The notes beneath the pieces were generated by a model. The model did no database searches. It was given only the letters and a program-made list of their open reading frames with translations, and was not told the DNA's origin. From Maea johnstoni (Eukaryota > Annelida > Polychaeta > Spionida > Magelonidae): DNA of 64,000 nucleotides. Where the stretch lies: positions 57,885,917 through 57,949,916 of the forward strand of contig OZ012685.1 of assembly GCA_963942565.1 (NCBI GenBank). Reading direction: 5' to 3'. This document shows positions 9,990 to 26,300 of the stretch, piece by piece. Every line of letters begins with the position of its first letter. Position 1 is the stretch's first letter. Both the position numbers and the translations under genes were made by a program.

Positions 9990-12900
9990 TAAGTATTCCG
10001 ACTTATTTGTATTACTTTTATTTGGTGATGCCTATGTGGATTGACTGTTCGATAGATAAAAAGATGGTTCAATAGATAGATGGTTTGATAGATAAATGGT
10101 TCAATAGAAAGATAGAGCGTACGATAGATTATTTTCAAAATTTGCTTTTGTCAGGGGGCGGTCATCAAAAAATGTCAGGCTTTGAAGGCTGCTGCTGGCC
10201 TGAATGGGTTTATGTTTACGTCCATTATTGTTTTTTCTTAAATTATTATTCTTTCAAGATTATTATAATTATATTCATTATTATTATTATAATTAAATTC
10301 ATTATTATTAGAGTCATTATTATTATTCTTTATATTATTATAATTTTCATCATCATTATTGTGTAGTTTTTTCAATCATTTATTGTTACTGATAATCTTC
10401 TTTTGGTGTCATTGAAGATGGAAGAAAGGAAGGAATTCTTCACAGCCATGTTTGGCGCGTGCTTTATTGCCACAGCCTACACAGTGATCTCCTGTCTTCA
10501 CCATAACAGACGGTCCCGGAAAAGCAATGTCATCTTTAAAAGATGTTATGGTACTACCTTGCTCCTCATCTGACTCAACACCATCATCTTCAGAGAGCCT
10601 ACTGAAAGCAGCTTAACCCGTCGGTGAGGTGCCCATCATCAGTCCCTGCACTCAAGAACATGGGTAAGTTTACATTTAAATTCATGATCTTTAAACCATG
10701 ATTTGTCCACATCTTAGTCATGGTAAATAAAAGTTACTTAGTGCATTATTCAATTAATCTACTAGAAATACTGGTCTTTTCAATCAGTTATGTTATGTAA
10801 TTTAATCAGGTGATAAAGACCTTAATCAGAGCCATGTCACCCTACAACATATGTGGTACATACTCCCAAAGTCACACCATGAAGGTTGTCATTATTAGTA
10901 AATACCATTACAGATTACATTGCAATTTTTTGATTTCCTGGGCTGTTTGAGTAATTGTTGGTGGGTATTATAACCCCATGTTATACCTAAATATTCCATA
11001 CATTTCCCATCTATTAATTTTCTACCATTTTCTACCACCACAATGGTGCCTGTGCATAGACTAGTATTACGTATTCCGACTTATTTGTATTACTTTTATT
11101 TTGGTGATACCTATATGTATTGACTTTGTTTATCATTTGATGTGTATTTTCCAGGTTGTATTATCTGTTCAAGGAGGAGATAATGACTTTGCAGGATTCA
11201 CCGCCCCAAAGTGGTGAATGCTGCCTATCATATACAATCCTACAGCACTGTTGAATAATTAATTATCATTATTACTAGCTGGTTTGATAAGTAGATAGCT
11301 GGTTTGATACATAGATAGCTGGTTCAATATATAGCTTAATGATTTGATAGATAGCTGGTTTGATACATATAGATAGCTGGTTTGATAGATAGCTGGTTCG
11401 AACGATAGATAGATGGTTCAATAGCTAGATGGTTTGAAAGATAGATAGTTTGATGGATAGATAGCACCCCGCAAGGGGCACACCTACTGTGTGCAATAGG
11501 AGTTGGCACCTCCCGGGCAACCCTACGCCAGCGTGGCACCCTGCTCGCCTTATAAAAAAATGGGGATGTGTGGATCTGTCTATGGATACCATGCATCTAA
11601 AAGATCCCTTGGTCATCTTTGGATATGAAGGCTCTGCTCTTTCTCTTCCGCTTTTTCTTCTTTCACATGCTTTGCCATTGTTCTTCAACAATGGCAAACA
11701 ACCACTTTACGAAAAAAACAACAATTAATGGCACTAAATAGCCTAATGTGCTGATGTGCCTTTAAGCCCTCATTCATTCATTCATTGGATAGATAGCTGG
11801 TTCAATACATAGATATAGCTGATTTATTTGATAGATAGATAGCTGGTTTGATAGATAGAAAGATGGTTCAATAGATAGATGGTTAAATAGATATATAGAT
11901 GGTTTGATAGATAGCTGGTTCAATATATAGATAGATAGATGGTTTGATAGATAGATAGATAGATGCTTTGATAGATAGATAGATGGTTTTGAGGGTTTAT
12001 TTTGGTGTCTACATTTGCTGATATTTATGGTTATATAAATGGTTCCAATATAATGATATTAATTAAAGAATAAGTATGTAATACTATGTAATACTCAATT
12101 GAATCAAACCCGGCAATGGGCACACATACTTTATGGTTTGATTTAGGAGTTGGCACCTGCTGGAGAATGCTAAGCTATCTCTAATTAATACATCTATTAA
12201 GAAGGTTGTGTGCTTTCTATTTTGAAGGGTTGTGTTTACTACTGAGCATTGGACCTTTGCTAATTCAGAAACTGTATACTGCTTCAGTTTGCAGTGCAAA
12301 TAATTTCCCTTAACAGCCCTGCTGGAGAGTATTTGTGCTACTTTAAATTTGCGCATTCAAACACTCAAACTATATATCTATTAGTGCAAAAAGTAAGATG
12401 GCTATCAATAACGAAAACACATTTATTCATATGTATATTTATCTATAAGTAAACACACACATATTTGCATACATACTTAGAAACATACATACACACATAC
12501 ATACATATATATATATGTATATATATATATATGTATAATTTGTGTGTGTCCAAGTGCGCACGCCCACACAGATAGATAGAAAGATAGATAGAAATACTGA
12601 CTGACAAACAGACATGTAGATAGATGTTAGGTATTGATAGATAAACATAGAGATAAATACATGTTTCCATTATTGATAGGTTTGTCTTACTTATAGTACT
12701 GATGATATATTCTATGACATACTGAAGGACATGCACATGGCCTTTTTTGCGACTCCGGTAAATTAAGTTCCCTTTGCCAATAAGATGAGCCAAGCAACCA
12801 GTCATTGCTTGAAATATATTTACCAGCCTTCTGTAGAAGTAGGATAAATAGTTTTATTTACCCTCCCTCTAGAGTGGTCAGGCTAAATAGTTTGATCTTC

Positions 12901-13324
12901 TCTACCCCCAAAATGTTTGAGAAAATAAAAAGCTTTTGATTTGCTTTTTCACACTTGGTCCATCGTACCCAGTAGACATTCGTGAATAACTGGTTCATGC
13001 CTTTGCTAACTTTATAAAGTTGTACATACAGTTCCTTGGTACGTAGGCTAAAATGCAACATGTTATAACCAAAGCATACCAAAAACACCATTTTAAGTAA
13101 GGGCATACTAAATTAACCCTTTTGTGATATTAGAAGTTAATAAGTATGAATGCTCTTAAGTTCAGTATCTATTTCATTTCATGATTAATATATGTGAAAC
13201 AATCCATTTATTTTTGTCTTATTTTAGATACTGTAGAATAGGCAAAGTTTGTGAGTGCGATTATTTATATTTACATCCTTGTTGGACCTGCACACCACAA
13301 TGGTGCCCGTGCATAGACTAGTAT
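9990..13324 (+). repeat. Array unit 4
   Basis: Unit of 3335 bp. Exon A has TGA and CGTCGGTGAGG, and it shares the gaagatgg change with unit 3. It is the first unit with the longer cacagatagatagaaag form of the downstream GATA tract (near 12567). Left-hand subfamily. Confidence 0.95.
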
Positions 13325-16300
13325 TAAGTATTCCGACTTATTTGTATTACTTTTATTTGGTGATGCCTATGTGGATTGACTGTTCGATAGATAAAAAGAT
13401 GGTTCAATAGATAGATGGTTTGATAGATAAATGGTTCAATAGAAAGATAGAGCGTACGATAGATTATTTTCAAAATTTGCTTTTGTCAGGGGGCGGTCAT
13501 CAAAAAATGTCAGGCTTTGAAGGCTGCTGCTGGCCTGAATGGGTTTATGTTTACGTCCATTATTGTTTTTTCTTAAATTATTATTCTTTCAAGATTATTA
13601 TAATTATATTCATTATTATTATTATAATTAAATTCATTATTATTAGAGTCATTATTATTATTCTTTATATTATTATAATTTTCATCATCATTATTGTGTA
13701 GTTTTTTCAATCATTTATTGTTACTGATAATCTTCTTTTGGTGTCATTGAAGACGGAAGAAAGGAAGGAATTCTTCACAGCCATGTTTGGCGCGTGCTTT
13801 ATTGCCACAGCCTACACAGTGATCTCCTGTCTTCACCATAACAGACGGTCCCGGAAAAGCAATGTCATCTTTAAAAGATGTTATGGTACTACCTTGCTCC
13901 TCATCGGACTCAACACCATCATCTTCAGAGAGCCTACTGAAAGCAGCTTAACCCGTCGGTGAGGTGCCCATCATCAGTCCCTGCACTCAAGAACATGGGT
14001 AAGTTTACATTTAAATTCATGATCTTTAAACCATGATTTGTCCACATCTTAGTCATGGTAAATAAAAGTTACTTAGTGCATTATTCAATTAATCTACTAG
14101 AAATACTGGTCTTTTCAATCAGTTATGTTATGTAATTTAATCAGGTGATAAAGACCTTAATCAGAGCCATGTCACCCTACAACATATGTGGTACATACTC
14201 CCAAAGTCACACCATGAAGGTTGTCATTATTAGTAAATACCATTACAGATTACATTGCAATTTTTTGATTTCCTGGGCTGTTTGAGTAATTGTTGGTGGG
14301 TATTATAACCCCATGTTATACCTAAATATTCCATACATTTCCCATCTATTAATTTTCTACCATTTTCTACCACCACAATGGTGCCTGTGCATAGACTAGT
14401 ATTACGTATTCCGACTTATTTGTATTACTTTTATTTTGGTGATACCTATATGTATTGACTTTGTTTATCATTTGATGTGTATTTTCCAGGTTGTATTATC
14501 TGTTCAAGGAGGAGATAATGACTTTGCAGGATTCACCGCCCCAAAGTGGTGAATGCTGCCTATCATATACAATCCTACAGCACTGTTGAATAATTAATTA
14601 TCATTATTACTAGCTGGTTTGATAAGTAGATAGCTGGTTTGATACATAGATAGCTGGTTCAATATATAGCTTAATGATTTGATAGATAGCTGGTTTGATA
14701 CATATAGATAGCTGGTTTGATAGATAGCTGGTTCGAACGATAGATAGATGGTTCAATAGCTAGATGGTTTGAAAGATAGATAGTTTGATGGATAGATAGC
14801 ACCCCGCAAGGGGCACACCTACTGTGTGCAATAGGAGTTGGCACCTCCCGGGCAACCCTACGCCAGCGTGGCACCCTGCTCGCCTTATAAAAAAATGGGG
14901 ATGTGTGGATCTGTCTATGGATACCATGCATCTAAAAGATCCCTTGGTCATCTTTGGATATGAAGGCTCTGCTCTTTCTCTTCAGCTTTTTCTTCTTTCA
15001 CATGCTTTGCCATTGTTCTTCAACAATGGCAAACAACCACTTTACGAAAAAAACAACAATTAATGGCACTAAATAGCCTAATGTGCTGATGTGCCTTTAA
15101 GCCCTCATTCATTCATTCATTGGATAGATAGCTGGTTCAATACATAGATATAGCTGATTTATTTGATAGATAGATAGCTGGTTTGATAGATAGAAAGATG
15201 GTTCAATAGATAGATGGTTAAATAGATATATAGATGGTTTGATAGATAGCTGGTTCAATATATAGATAGATAGATGGTTTGATAGATAGATAGATAGATG
15301 CTTTGATAGATAGATAGATGGTTTTGAGGGTTTATTTTGGTGTCTACATTTGCTGATATTTATGGTTATATAAATGGTTCCAATATAATGATATTAATTA
15401 AAGAATAAGTATGTAATACTATGTAATACTCAATTGAATCAAACCCGGCAATGGGCACACATACTTTATGGTTTGATTTAGGAGTTGGCACCTGCTGGAG
15501 AATGCTAAGCTATCTCTAATTAATACATCTATTAAGAAGGTTGTGTGCTTTCTATTTTGAAGGGTTGTGTTTACTACTGAGCATTGGACCTTTGCTAATT
15601 CAGAAACTGTATACTGCTTCAGTTTGCAGTGCAAATAATTTCCCTTAACAGCCCTGCTGGAGAGTATTTGTGCTACTTTAAATTTGCGCATTCAAGCACT
15701 CAAACTATATATCTATTAGTGCAAAAAGTAAGATGGCTATCAATAACGAAAACACATTTATTCATATGTATATTTATCCATAAGTAAACACACACATATT
15801 TGCATACATACTTAGAAACATACATACACACATACATACATATATATATATGTATATATATATATATGTATAATTTGTGTGTGTCCAAGTGCGCACGCCC
15901 ACACAGATAGATAGAAAGATAGATAGAAATACTGACTGACAAACAGACATGTAGATAGATGTTAGGTATTGATAGATAAACATAGAGATAAATACATGTT
16001 TCCATTATTGATAGGTTTGTCTTACTTATAGTACTGATGATATATTCTATGACATACTGAAGGACATGCACATGGCCTTTTTTGCGACTCCGGTAAATTA
16101 AGTTCCCTTTGCCAATAAGATGAGCCAAGCAACCAGTCATTGCTTGAAATATATTTACCAGCCTTCTGTAGAAGTAGGATAAATAGTTTTATTTACCCTC
16201 CCTCTAGAGTGGTCAGGCTAAATAGTTTGATCTTCTCTACCCCCAAAATGTTTGAGAAAATAAAAAGCTTTTGATTTGCTTTTTCACACTTGGTCCATCG

Positions 16301-16659
16301 TACCCAGTAGACATTCGTGAATAACTGGTTCATGCCTTTGCTAACTTTATAAAGTTGTACATACAGTTCCTTGGTACGTAGGCTAAAATGCAACATGTTA
16401 TAACCAAAGCATACCAAAAACACCATTTTAAGTAAGGGCATACTAAATTAACCCTTTTGTGATATTAGAAGTTAATAAGTATGAATGCTCTTAAGTTCAG
16501 TATCTATTTCATTTCATGATTAATATATGTGAAACAATCCATTTATTTTTGTCTTATTTTAGATACTGTAGAATAGGCAAAGTTTGTGAGTGCGATTATT
16601 TATATTTACATCCTTGTTGGACCTGCACACCACAATGGTGCCCGTGCATAGACTAGTAT
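13325..16659 (+). repeat. Array unit 5, exon A open
   Basis: Unit of 3335 bp. Exon A has GGA in place of TGA, so the frame stays open through to the candidate donor, CGTCGGTGAGG. Private changes are cttcagctttt near 14983 and tatccataag near 15778. Left-hand subfamily. Confidence 0.95.
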
Positions 16660-19600
16660 TAAGTATTCCGACTTATTTGTATTACTTTTATTTGGTGATG
16701 CCTATGTGGATTGACTGTTCGATAGATAAAAAGATGGTTCAATAGATAGATGGTTTGATAGATAAATGGTTCAATAGAAAGATAGAGCGTACGATAGATT
16801 ATTTTCAAAATTTGCTTTTGTCAGGGGGCGGTCATCAAAAAATGTCAGGCTTTGAAGGCTGCTGCTGGCCTGAATGGGTTTATGTTTACGTCCATTATTG
16901 TTTTTTCTTAAATTATTATTCTTTCAAGATTATTATAATTATATTCATTATTATTATTATAATTAAATTCATTATTATTAGAGTCATTATTATTATTCTT
17001 TATATTATTATAATTTTCATCATCATTATTGTGTAGTTTTTTCAATCATTTATTGTTACTGATAATCTTCTTTTGGTGTCATTGAAGACGGAAGAAAGGA
17101 AGGAATTCTTCACAGCCATGTTTGGCGCGTGCTTTATTGCCACAGCCTACACAGTGATCTCCTGTCTTCACCATAACAGACGGTCCCGGAAAAGCAATGT
17201 CATCTTTAAAAGATGTTATGGTACTACCTTGCTCCTCATCGGACTCAACACCATCATCTTCAGAGAGCCTACTGAAAGCAGCTTAACCCGTGGGTGAGGT
17301 GCCCATCATCAGTCCCTGCACTCAAGAACATGGGTAAGTTTACATTTAAATTCATGATCTTTAAACCATGATTTGTCCACATCTTAGTCATGGTAAATAA
17401 AAGTTACTTAGTGCATTATTCAATTAATCTACTAGAAATACTGGTCTTTTCAATCAGTTATGTTATGTAATTTAATCAGGTGATAAAGACCTTAATCAGA
17501 GCCATGTCACCCTACAACATATGTGGTACATACTCCCAAAGTCACACCATGAAGGTTGTCATTATTAGTAAATACCATTACAGATTACATTGCAATTTTT
17601 TGATTTCCTGGGCTGTTTGAGTAATTGTTGGTGGGTATTATAACCCCATGTTATACCTAAATATTCCATACATTTCCCATCTATTAATTTTCTACCATTT
17701 TCTACCACCACAATGGTGCCTGTGCATAGACTAGTATTACGTATTCCGACTTATTTGTATTACTTTTATTTTGGTGATACCTATATGTATTGACTTTGTT
17801 TATCATTTGATGTGTATTTTCCAGGTTGTATTATCTGTTCAAGGAGGAGATAATGACTTTGCAGGATTCACCGCCCCAAAGTGGTGAATGCTGCCTATCA
17901 TATACAATCCTACAGCACTGTTGAATAATTAATTATCATTATTACTAGCTGGTTTGATAAGTAGATAGCTGGTTTGATACATAGATAGCTGGTTCAATAT
18001 ATAGCTTAATGATTTGATAGATAGCTGGTTTGATACATATAGATAGCTGGTTTGATAGATAGCTGGTTCGAACGATAGATAGATGGTTCAATAGCTAGAT
18101 GGTTTGAAAGATAGATAGTTTGATGGATAGATAGCACCCCGCAAGGGGCACACCTACTGTGTGCAATAGGAGTTGGCACCTCCCGAGCAACCCTACGCCA
18201 GCGTGGCACCCTGCTCGCCTTATAAAAAAATGGGGATGTGTGGATCTGTCTATGGATACCATGCATCTAAAAGATCCCTTGGTCATCTTTGGATATGAAG
18301 GCTCTGCTCTTTCTCTTCCGCTTTTTCTTCTTTCACATGCTTTGCCATTGTTCTTCAACAATGGCAAACAACCACTTTACGAAAAAAACAACAATTAATG
18401 GCACTAAATAGCCTAATGTGCTGATGTGCCTTTAAGCCCTCATTCATTCATTCATTGGATAGATAGCTGGTTCAATACATAGATATAGCTGATTTATTTG
18501 ATAGATAGATAGCTGGTTTGATAGATAGAAAGATGGTTCAATAGATAGATGGTTAAATAGATATATAGATGGTTTGATAGATAGCTGGTTCAATATATAG
18601 ATAGATAGATGGTTTGATAGATAGATAGATGCTTTGATAGATAGATAGATGGTTTTGAGGGTTTATTTTGGTGTCTACATTTGCTGATATTTATGGTTAT
18701 ATAAATGGTTCCAATATAATGATATTAATTAAAGAATAAGTATGTAATACTATGTAATACTCAATTGAATCAAACCCGGCAATGGGCACACATACTTTAT
18801 GGTTTGATTTAGGAGTTGGCACCTGCTGGAGAATGCTAAGCTATCTCTAATTAATACATCTATTAAGAAGGTTGTGTGCTTTCTATTTTGAAGGGTTGTG
18901 TTTACTACTGAGCATTGGACCTTTGCTAATTCAGAAACTGTATACTGCTTCAGTTTGCAGTGCAAATAATTTCCCTTAACAGCCCTGCTGGAGAGTATTT
19001 GTGCTACTTTAAATTTGCGCATTCAAGCACTCAAACTATATATCTATTAGTGCAAAAAGTAAGATGGCTATCAATAACGAAAACACATTTATTCATATGT
19101 ATATTTATCTATAAGTAAACACACATATTTGCATACATACTTAGAAACATACATACACACATACATACATATATATATATGTATATATATATATATGTAT
19201 AATTTGTGTGTGTCCAAGTGCGCACGCCCACACAGATAGATAGAAAGATAGATAGAAATACTGACTGACAAACAGACATGTAGATAGATGTTAGGTATTG
19301 ATAGATAAACATAGAGATAAATACATGTTTCCATTATTGATAGGTTTGTCTTACTTATAGTACTGATGATATATTCTATGACATACTGAAGGACATGCAC
19401 ATGGCCTTTTTTGCGACTCCGGTAAATTAAGTTCCCTTTGCCAATAAGATGAGCCAAGCAACCAGTCATTGCTTGAAATATATTTACCAGCCTTCTGTAG
19501 AAGTAGGATAAATAGTTTTATTTACCCTCCCTCTAGAGTGGTCAGGCTAAATAGTTTGATCTTCTCTACCCCCAAAATGTTTGAGAAAATAAAAAGCTTT

Positions 19601-19988
19601 TGATTTGCTTTTTCACACTTGGTCCATCGTACCCAGTAGACATTCGTGAATAACTGGTTCATGCCTTTGCTAACTTTATAAAGTTGTACATACAGTTCCT
19701 TGGTACGTAGGCTAAAATGCAACATGTTATAACCAAAGCATACCAAAAACACCATTTTAAGTAAGGGCATACTAAATTAACCCTTTTGTGATATTAGAAG
19801 TTAATAAGTATGAATGCTCTTAAGTTCAGTATCTATTTCATTTCATGATTAATATATGTGAAACAATCCATTTATTTTTGTCTTATTTTAGATACTGTAG
19901 AATAGGCAAAGTTTGTGAGTGCGATTATTTATATTTACATCCTTGTTGGACCTGCACACCACAATGGTGCCCGTGCATAGACTAGTAT
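16660..19988 (+). repeat. Array unit 6, exon A open
   Basis: Unit of 3329 bp. Exon A has GGA and the donor context is CGTGGGTGAGG, the same combination as the terminal partial unit. Private changes are cccgagcaacc near 18185 and a CA loss in the acacac tract near 19120. Left-hand subfamily. Confidence 0.95.
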
Positions 19989-22900
19989 TAAGTATTCCGA
20001 CTTATTTGTATTACTTTTATTTGGTGATGCCTATGTGGATTGACTGTTCGATAGATAAAAAGATGGTTCAATAGATAGATGGTTTGATAGATAAATGGTT
20101 CAATAGAAAGATAGAGCGTACGATAGATTATTTTCAAAATTTGCTTTTGTCAGGGGGCGGTCATCAAAAAATGTCAGGCTTTGAAGGCTGCTGCTGGCCT
20201 GAATGGGTTTATGTTTACGTCCATTATTGTTTTTTCTTAAATTATTATTCTTTCAAGATTATTATAATTATATTCATTATTATTATTATAATTAAATTCA
20301 TTATTATTAGAGTCATTATTATTATTCTTTATATTATTATAATTTTCATCATCATTATTGTGTAGTTTTTTCAATCATTTATTGTTACTGATAATCTTCT
20401 TTTGGTGTCATTGAAGACGGAAGAAAGGAAGGAATTCTTCACAGCCATGTTTGGCGCGTGCTTTATTGCCACAGCCTACACAGTGATCTCCTGTCTTCAC
20501 CATAACAGACGGTCCCGGAAAAGCAATGTCATCTTTAAAAGATGTTATGGTACTACCTTGCTCCTCATCTGACTCAACACCATCATCTTCAGAGAGCCTA
20601 CTGAAAGCAGCTTAACCCGTGGGTGAGGTGCCCATCATCAGTCCCTGCACTCAAGAACATGGGTAAGTTTACATTTAAATTCATGATCTTTAAACCATGA
20701 TTTGTCCACATCTTAGTCATGGTAAATAAAAGTTACTTAGTGCATTATTCAATTAATCTACTAGAAATACTGGTCTTTTCAATCAGTTATGTTATGTAAT
20801 TTAATCAGGTGATAAAGACCTTAATCAGAGCCATGTCACCCTACAACATATGTGGTACATACTCCCAAAGTCACACCATGAAGGTTGTCATTATTAGTAA
20901 ATACCATTACAGATTACATTGCAATTTTTTGATTTCCTGGGCTGTTTGAGTAATTGTTGGTGGGTATTATAACCCCATGTTATACCTAAATATTCCATAC
21001 ATTTCCCATCTATTAATTTTCTACCATTTTCTACCACCACAATGGTGCCTGTGCATAGACTAGTATTACGTATTCCGACTTATTTGTATTACTTTTATTT
21101 TGGTGATACCTATATGTATTGACTTTGTTTATCATTTGATGTGTATTTTCCAGGTTGTATTATCTGTTCAAGGAGGAGATAATGACTTTGCAGGATTCAC
21201 CGCCCCAAAGTGGTGAATGCTGCCTATCATATACAATCCTACAGCACTGTTGAATAATTAATTATCATTATTACTAGCTGGTTTGATAAGTAGATAGCTG
21301 GTTTGATACATAGATAGCTGGTTCAATATATAGCTTAATGATTTGATAGATAGCTGGTTTGATACATATAGATAGCTGGTTTGATAGATAGCTGGTTCGA
21401 ACGATAGATAGATGGTTCAATAGCTAGATGGTTTGAAAGATAGATAGTTTGATGGATAGATAGCACCCCGCAAGGGGCACACCTACTGTGTGCAATAGGA
21501 GTTGGCACCTCCCGGGCAACCCTACGCCAGCGTGGCACCCTGCTCGCCTTATAAAAAAATGGGGATGTGTGGATCTGTCTATGGATACCATGCATCTAAA
21601 AGATCCCTTGGTCATCTTTGGATATGAAGGCTCTGCTCTTTCTCTTCCGCTTTTTCTTCTTTCACATGCTTTGCCATTGTTCTTCAACAATGGCAAACAA
21701 CCACTTTACGAAAAAAACAACAATTAATGGCACTAAATAGCCTAATGTGCTGATGTGCCTTTAAGCCCTCATTCATTCATTCATTGGATAGATAGCTGGT
21801 TCAATACATAGATATAGCTGATTTATTTGATAGATAGATAGCTGGTTTGATAGATAGAAAGATGGTTCAATAGATAGATGGTTAAATAGATATATAGATG
21901 GTTTGATAGATAGCTGGTTCAATATATAGATAGATAGATGGTTTGATAGATAGATAGATGCTTTGATAGATAGATAGATGGTTTTGAGGGTTTATTTTGG
22001 TGTCTACATTTGCTGATATTTATGGTTATATAAATGGTTCCAATATAATGATATTAATTAAAGAATAAGTATGTAATACTATGTAATACTCAATTGAATC
22101 AAACCCGGCAATGGGCACACATACTTTATGGTTTGATTTAGGAGTTGGCACCTGCTGGAGAATGCTAAGCTATCTCTAATTAATACATCTATTAAGAAGG
22201 TTGTGTGCTTTCTATTTTGAAGGGTTGTGTTTACTACTGAGCATTGGACCTTTGCTAATTCAGAAACTGTATACTGCTTCAGTTTGCAGTGCAAATAATT
22301 TCCCTTAACAGCCCTGCTGGAGAGTATTTGTGCTACTTTAAATTTGCGCATTCAAGCACTCAAACTATATATCTATTAGTGCAAAAAGTAAGATGGCTAT
22401 CAATAACGAAAACACATTTATTCATATGTATATTTATCTATAAGTAAACACACACATATTTGCATACATACTTAGAAACATACATACACACATACATACA
22501 TATATATATATGTATATATATATATATATGTATAATTTGTGTGTGTCCAAGTGCGCACGCCCACACAGATAGATAGAAAGATAGATAGAAATACTGACTG
22601 ACAAACAGACATGTAGATAGATGTTAGGTATTGATAGATAAACATAGAGATAAATACATGTTTCCATTATTGATAGGTTTGTCTTACTTATAGTACTGAT
22701 GATATATTCTATGACATACTGAAGGACATGCACATGGCCTTTTTTGCGACTCCGGTAAATTAAGTTCCCTTTGCCAATAAGATGAGCCAAGCAACCAGTC
22801 ATTGCTTGAAATATATTTACCAGCCTTCTGTAGAAGTAGGATAAATAGTTTTATTTACCCTCCCTCTAGAGTGGTCAGGCTAAATAGTTTGATCTTCTCT

Positions 22901-23321
22901 ACCCCCAAAATGTTTGAGAAAATAAAAAGCTTTTGATTTGCTTTTTCACACTTGGTCCATCGTACCCAGTAGACATTCGTGAATAACTGGTTCATGCCTT
23001 TGCTAACTTTATAAAGTTGTACATACAGTTCCTTGGTACGTAGGCTAAAATGCAACATGTTATAACCAAAGCATACCAAAAACACCATTTTAAGTAAGGG
23101 CATACTAAATTAACCCTTTTGTGATATTAGAAGTTAATAAGTATGAATGCTCTTAAGTTCAGTATCTATTTCATTTCATGATTAATATATGTGACACAAT
23201 CCATTTATTTTTGTCTTATTTTAGATACTGTAGAATAGGCAAAGTTTGTGAGTGCGATTATTTATATTTACATCCTTGTTGGACCTGCACACCACAATGG
23301 TGCCCGTGCATAGACTAGTAT
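19989..23321 (+). repeat. Array unit 7
   Basis: Unit of 3333 bp. Exon A has TGA with CGTGGGTGAGG. A private change, gtgacacaatcc, lies near 23192 upstream of the cysteine-rich ORF. Left-hand subfamily. Confidence 0.95.
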
Positions 23322-26300
23322 TAAGTATTCCGACTTATTTGTATTACTTTTATTTGGTGATGCCTATGTGGATTGACTGTTCGATAGATAAAAAGATGGT
23401 TCAATAGATAGATGGTTTGATAGATAAATGGTTCAATAGAAAGATAGAGCGTACGATAGATTATTTTCAAAATTTGCTTTTGTCAGGGGGCGGTCATCAA
23501 AAAATGTCAGGCTTTGAAGGCTGCTGCTGGCCTGAATGGGTTTATGTTTACGTCCATTATTGTTTTTTCTTAAATTATTATTCTTTCAAGATTATTATAA
23601 TTATATTCATTATTATTATTATAATTAAATTCATTATTATTAGAGTCATTATTATTATTCTTTATATTATTATAATTTTCATCATCATTATTGTGTAGTT
23701 TTTTCAATCATTTATTGTTACTGATAATCTTCTTTTGGTGTCATTGAAGACGGAAGAAAGGAAGGAATTCTTCACAGCCATGTTTGGCGCGTGCTTTATT
23801 GCCACAGCCTACACAGTGATCTCCTGTCTTCACCATAACAGACGGTCCCGGAAAAGCAATGTCATCTTTAAAAGATGTTATGGTACTACCTTGCTCCTCA
23901 TCTGACTCAACACCATCATCTTCAGAGAGCCTACTGAAAGCAGCTTAACCCGTGGGTGAGGTGCCCATCATCAGTCCCTGCACTCAAGAACATGGGTAAG
24001 TTTACATTTAAATTCATGATCTTTAAACCATGATTTGTCCACATCTTAGTCATGGTAAATAAAAGTTACTTAGTGCATTATTCAATTAATCTACTAGAAA
24101 TACTGGTCTTTTCAATCAGTTATGTTATGTAATTTAATCAGGTGATAAAGACCTTAATCAGAGCCATGTCACCCTACAACATATGTGGTACATACTCCCA
24201 AAGTCACACCATGAAGGTTGTCATTATTAGTAAATACCATTACAGATTACATTGCAATTTTTTGATTTCCTGGGCTGTTTGAGTAATTGTTGGTGGGTAT
24301 TATAACCCCATGTTATACCTAAATATTCCATACATTTCCCATCTATTAATTTTCTACCATTTTCTACCACCACAATGGTGCCTGTGCATAGACTAGTATT
24401 ACGTATTCCGACTTATTTGTATTACTTTTATTTTGGTGATACCTATATGTATTGACTTTGTTTATCATTTGATGTGTATTTTCCAGGTTGTATTATCTGT
24501 TCAAGGAGGAGATAATGACTTTGCAGGATTCACCGCCCCAAAGTGGTGAATGCTGCCTATCATATACAATCCTACAGCACTGTTGAATAATTAATTATCA
24601 TTATTACTAGCTGGTTTGATAAGTAGATAGCTGGTTTGATACATAGATAGCTGGTTCAATATATAGCTTAATGATTTGATAGATAGCTGGTTTGATACAT
24701 ATAGATAGCTGGTTTGATAGATAGCTGGTTCGAACGATAGATAGATGGTTCAATAGCTAGATGGTTTGAAAGATAGATAGTTTGATGGATAGATAGCACC
24801 CCGCAAGGGGCACACCTACTGTGTGCAATAGGAGTTGGCACCTCCCGGGCAACCCTACGCCAGCGTGGCACCCTGCTCGCCTTATAAAAAAATGGGGATG
24901 TGTGGATCTGTCTATGGATACCATGCATCTAAAAGATCCCTTGGTCATCTTTGGATATGAAGGCTCTGCTCTTTCTCTTCCGCTTTTTCTTCTTTCACAT
25001 GCTTTGCCATTGTTCTTCAACAATGGCAAACAACCACTTTACGAAAAAAACAACAATTAATGGCACTAAATAGCCTAATGTGCTGATGTGCCTTTAAGCC
25101 CTCATTCATTCATTCATTGGATAGATAGCTGGTTCAATACATAGATATAGCTGATTTATTTGATAGATAGATAGCTGGTTTGATAGATAGAAAGATGGTT
25201 CAATAGATAGATGGTTAAATAGATATATAGATGGTTTGATAGATAGCTGGTTCAATATATAGATAGATAGATGGTTTGATAGATAGATAGATGCTTTGAT
25301 AGATAGATAGATGGTTTTGAGGGTTTATTTTGGTGTCTACATTTGCTGATATTTATGGTTATATAAATGGTTCCAATATAATGATATTAATTAAAGAATA
25401 AGTATGTAATACTATGTAATACTCAATTGAATCAAACCCGGCAATGGGCACACATACTTTATGGTTTGATTTAGGAGTTGGCACCTGCTGGAGAATGCTA
25501 AGCTATCTCTAATTAATACATCTATTAAGAAGGTTGTGTGCTTTCTATTTTGAAGGGTTGTGTTTACTACTGAGCATTGGACCTTTGCTAATTCAGAAAC
25601 TGTATACTGCTTCAGTTTGCAGTGCAAATAATTTCCCTTAACAGCCCTGCTGGAGAGTATTTGTGCTACTTTAAATTTGCGCATTCAAGCACTCAAACTA
25701 TATATCTATTAGTGCAAAAAGTAAGATGGCTATCAATAACGAAAACACATTTATTCATATGTATATTTATCTATAAGTAAACACACACATATTTGCATAC
25801 ATACTTAGAAACATACATACACACATACATACATATATATATATGTATATATATATATATGTATAATTTGTGTGTGTCCAAGTGCGCACGCCCACACAGA
25901 TAGATAGAAAGATAGATAGAAATACTGACTGACAAACAGACATGTAGATAGATGTTAGGTATTGATAGATAAACATAGAGATAAATACATGTTTCCATTA
26001 TTGATAGGTTTGTCTTACTTATAGTACTGATGATATATTCTATGACATACTGAAGGACATGCACATGGCCTTTTTTGCGACTCCGGTAAATTAAGTTCCC
26101 TTTGCCAATAAGATGAGCCAAGCAACCAGTCATTGCTTGAAATATATTTACCAGCCTTCTGTAGAAGTAGGATAAATAGTTTTATTTACCCTCCCTCTAG
26201 AGTGGTCAGGCTAAATAGTTTGATCTTCTCTACCCCCAAAATGTTTGAGAAAATAAAAAGCTTTTGATTTGCTTTTTCACACTTGGTCCATCGTACCCAG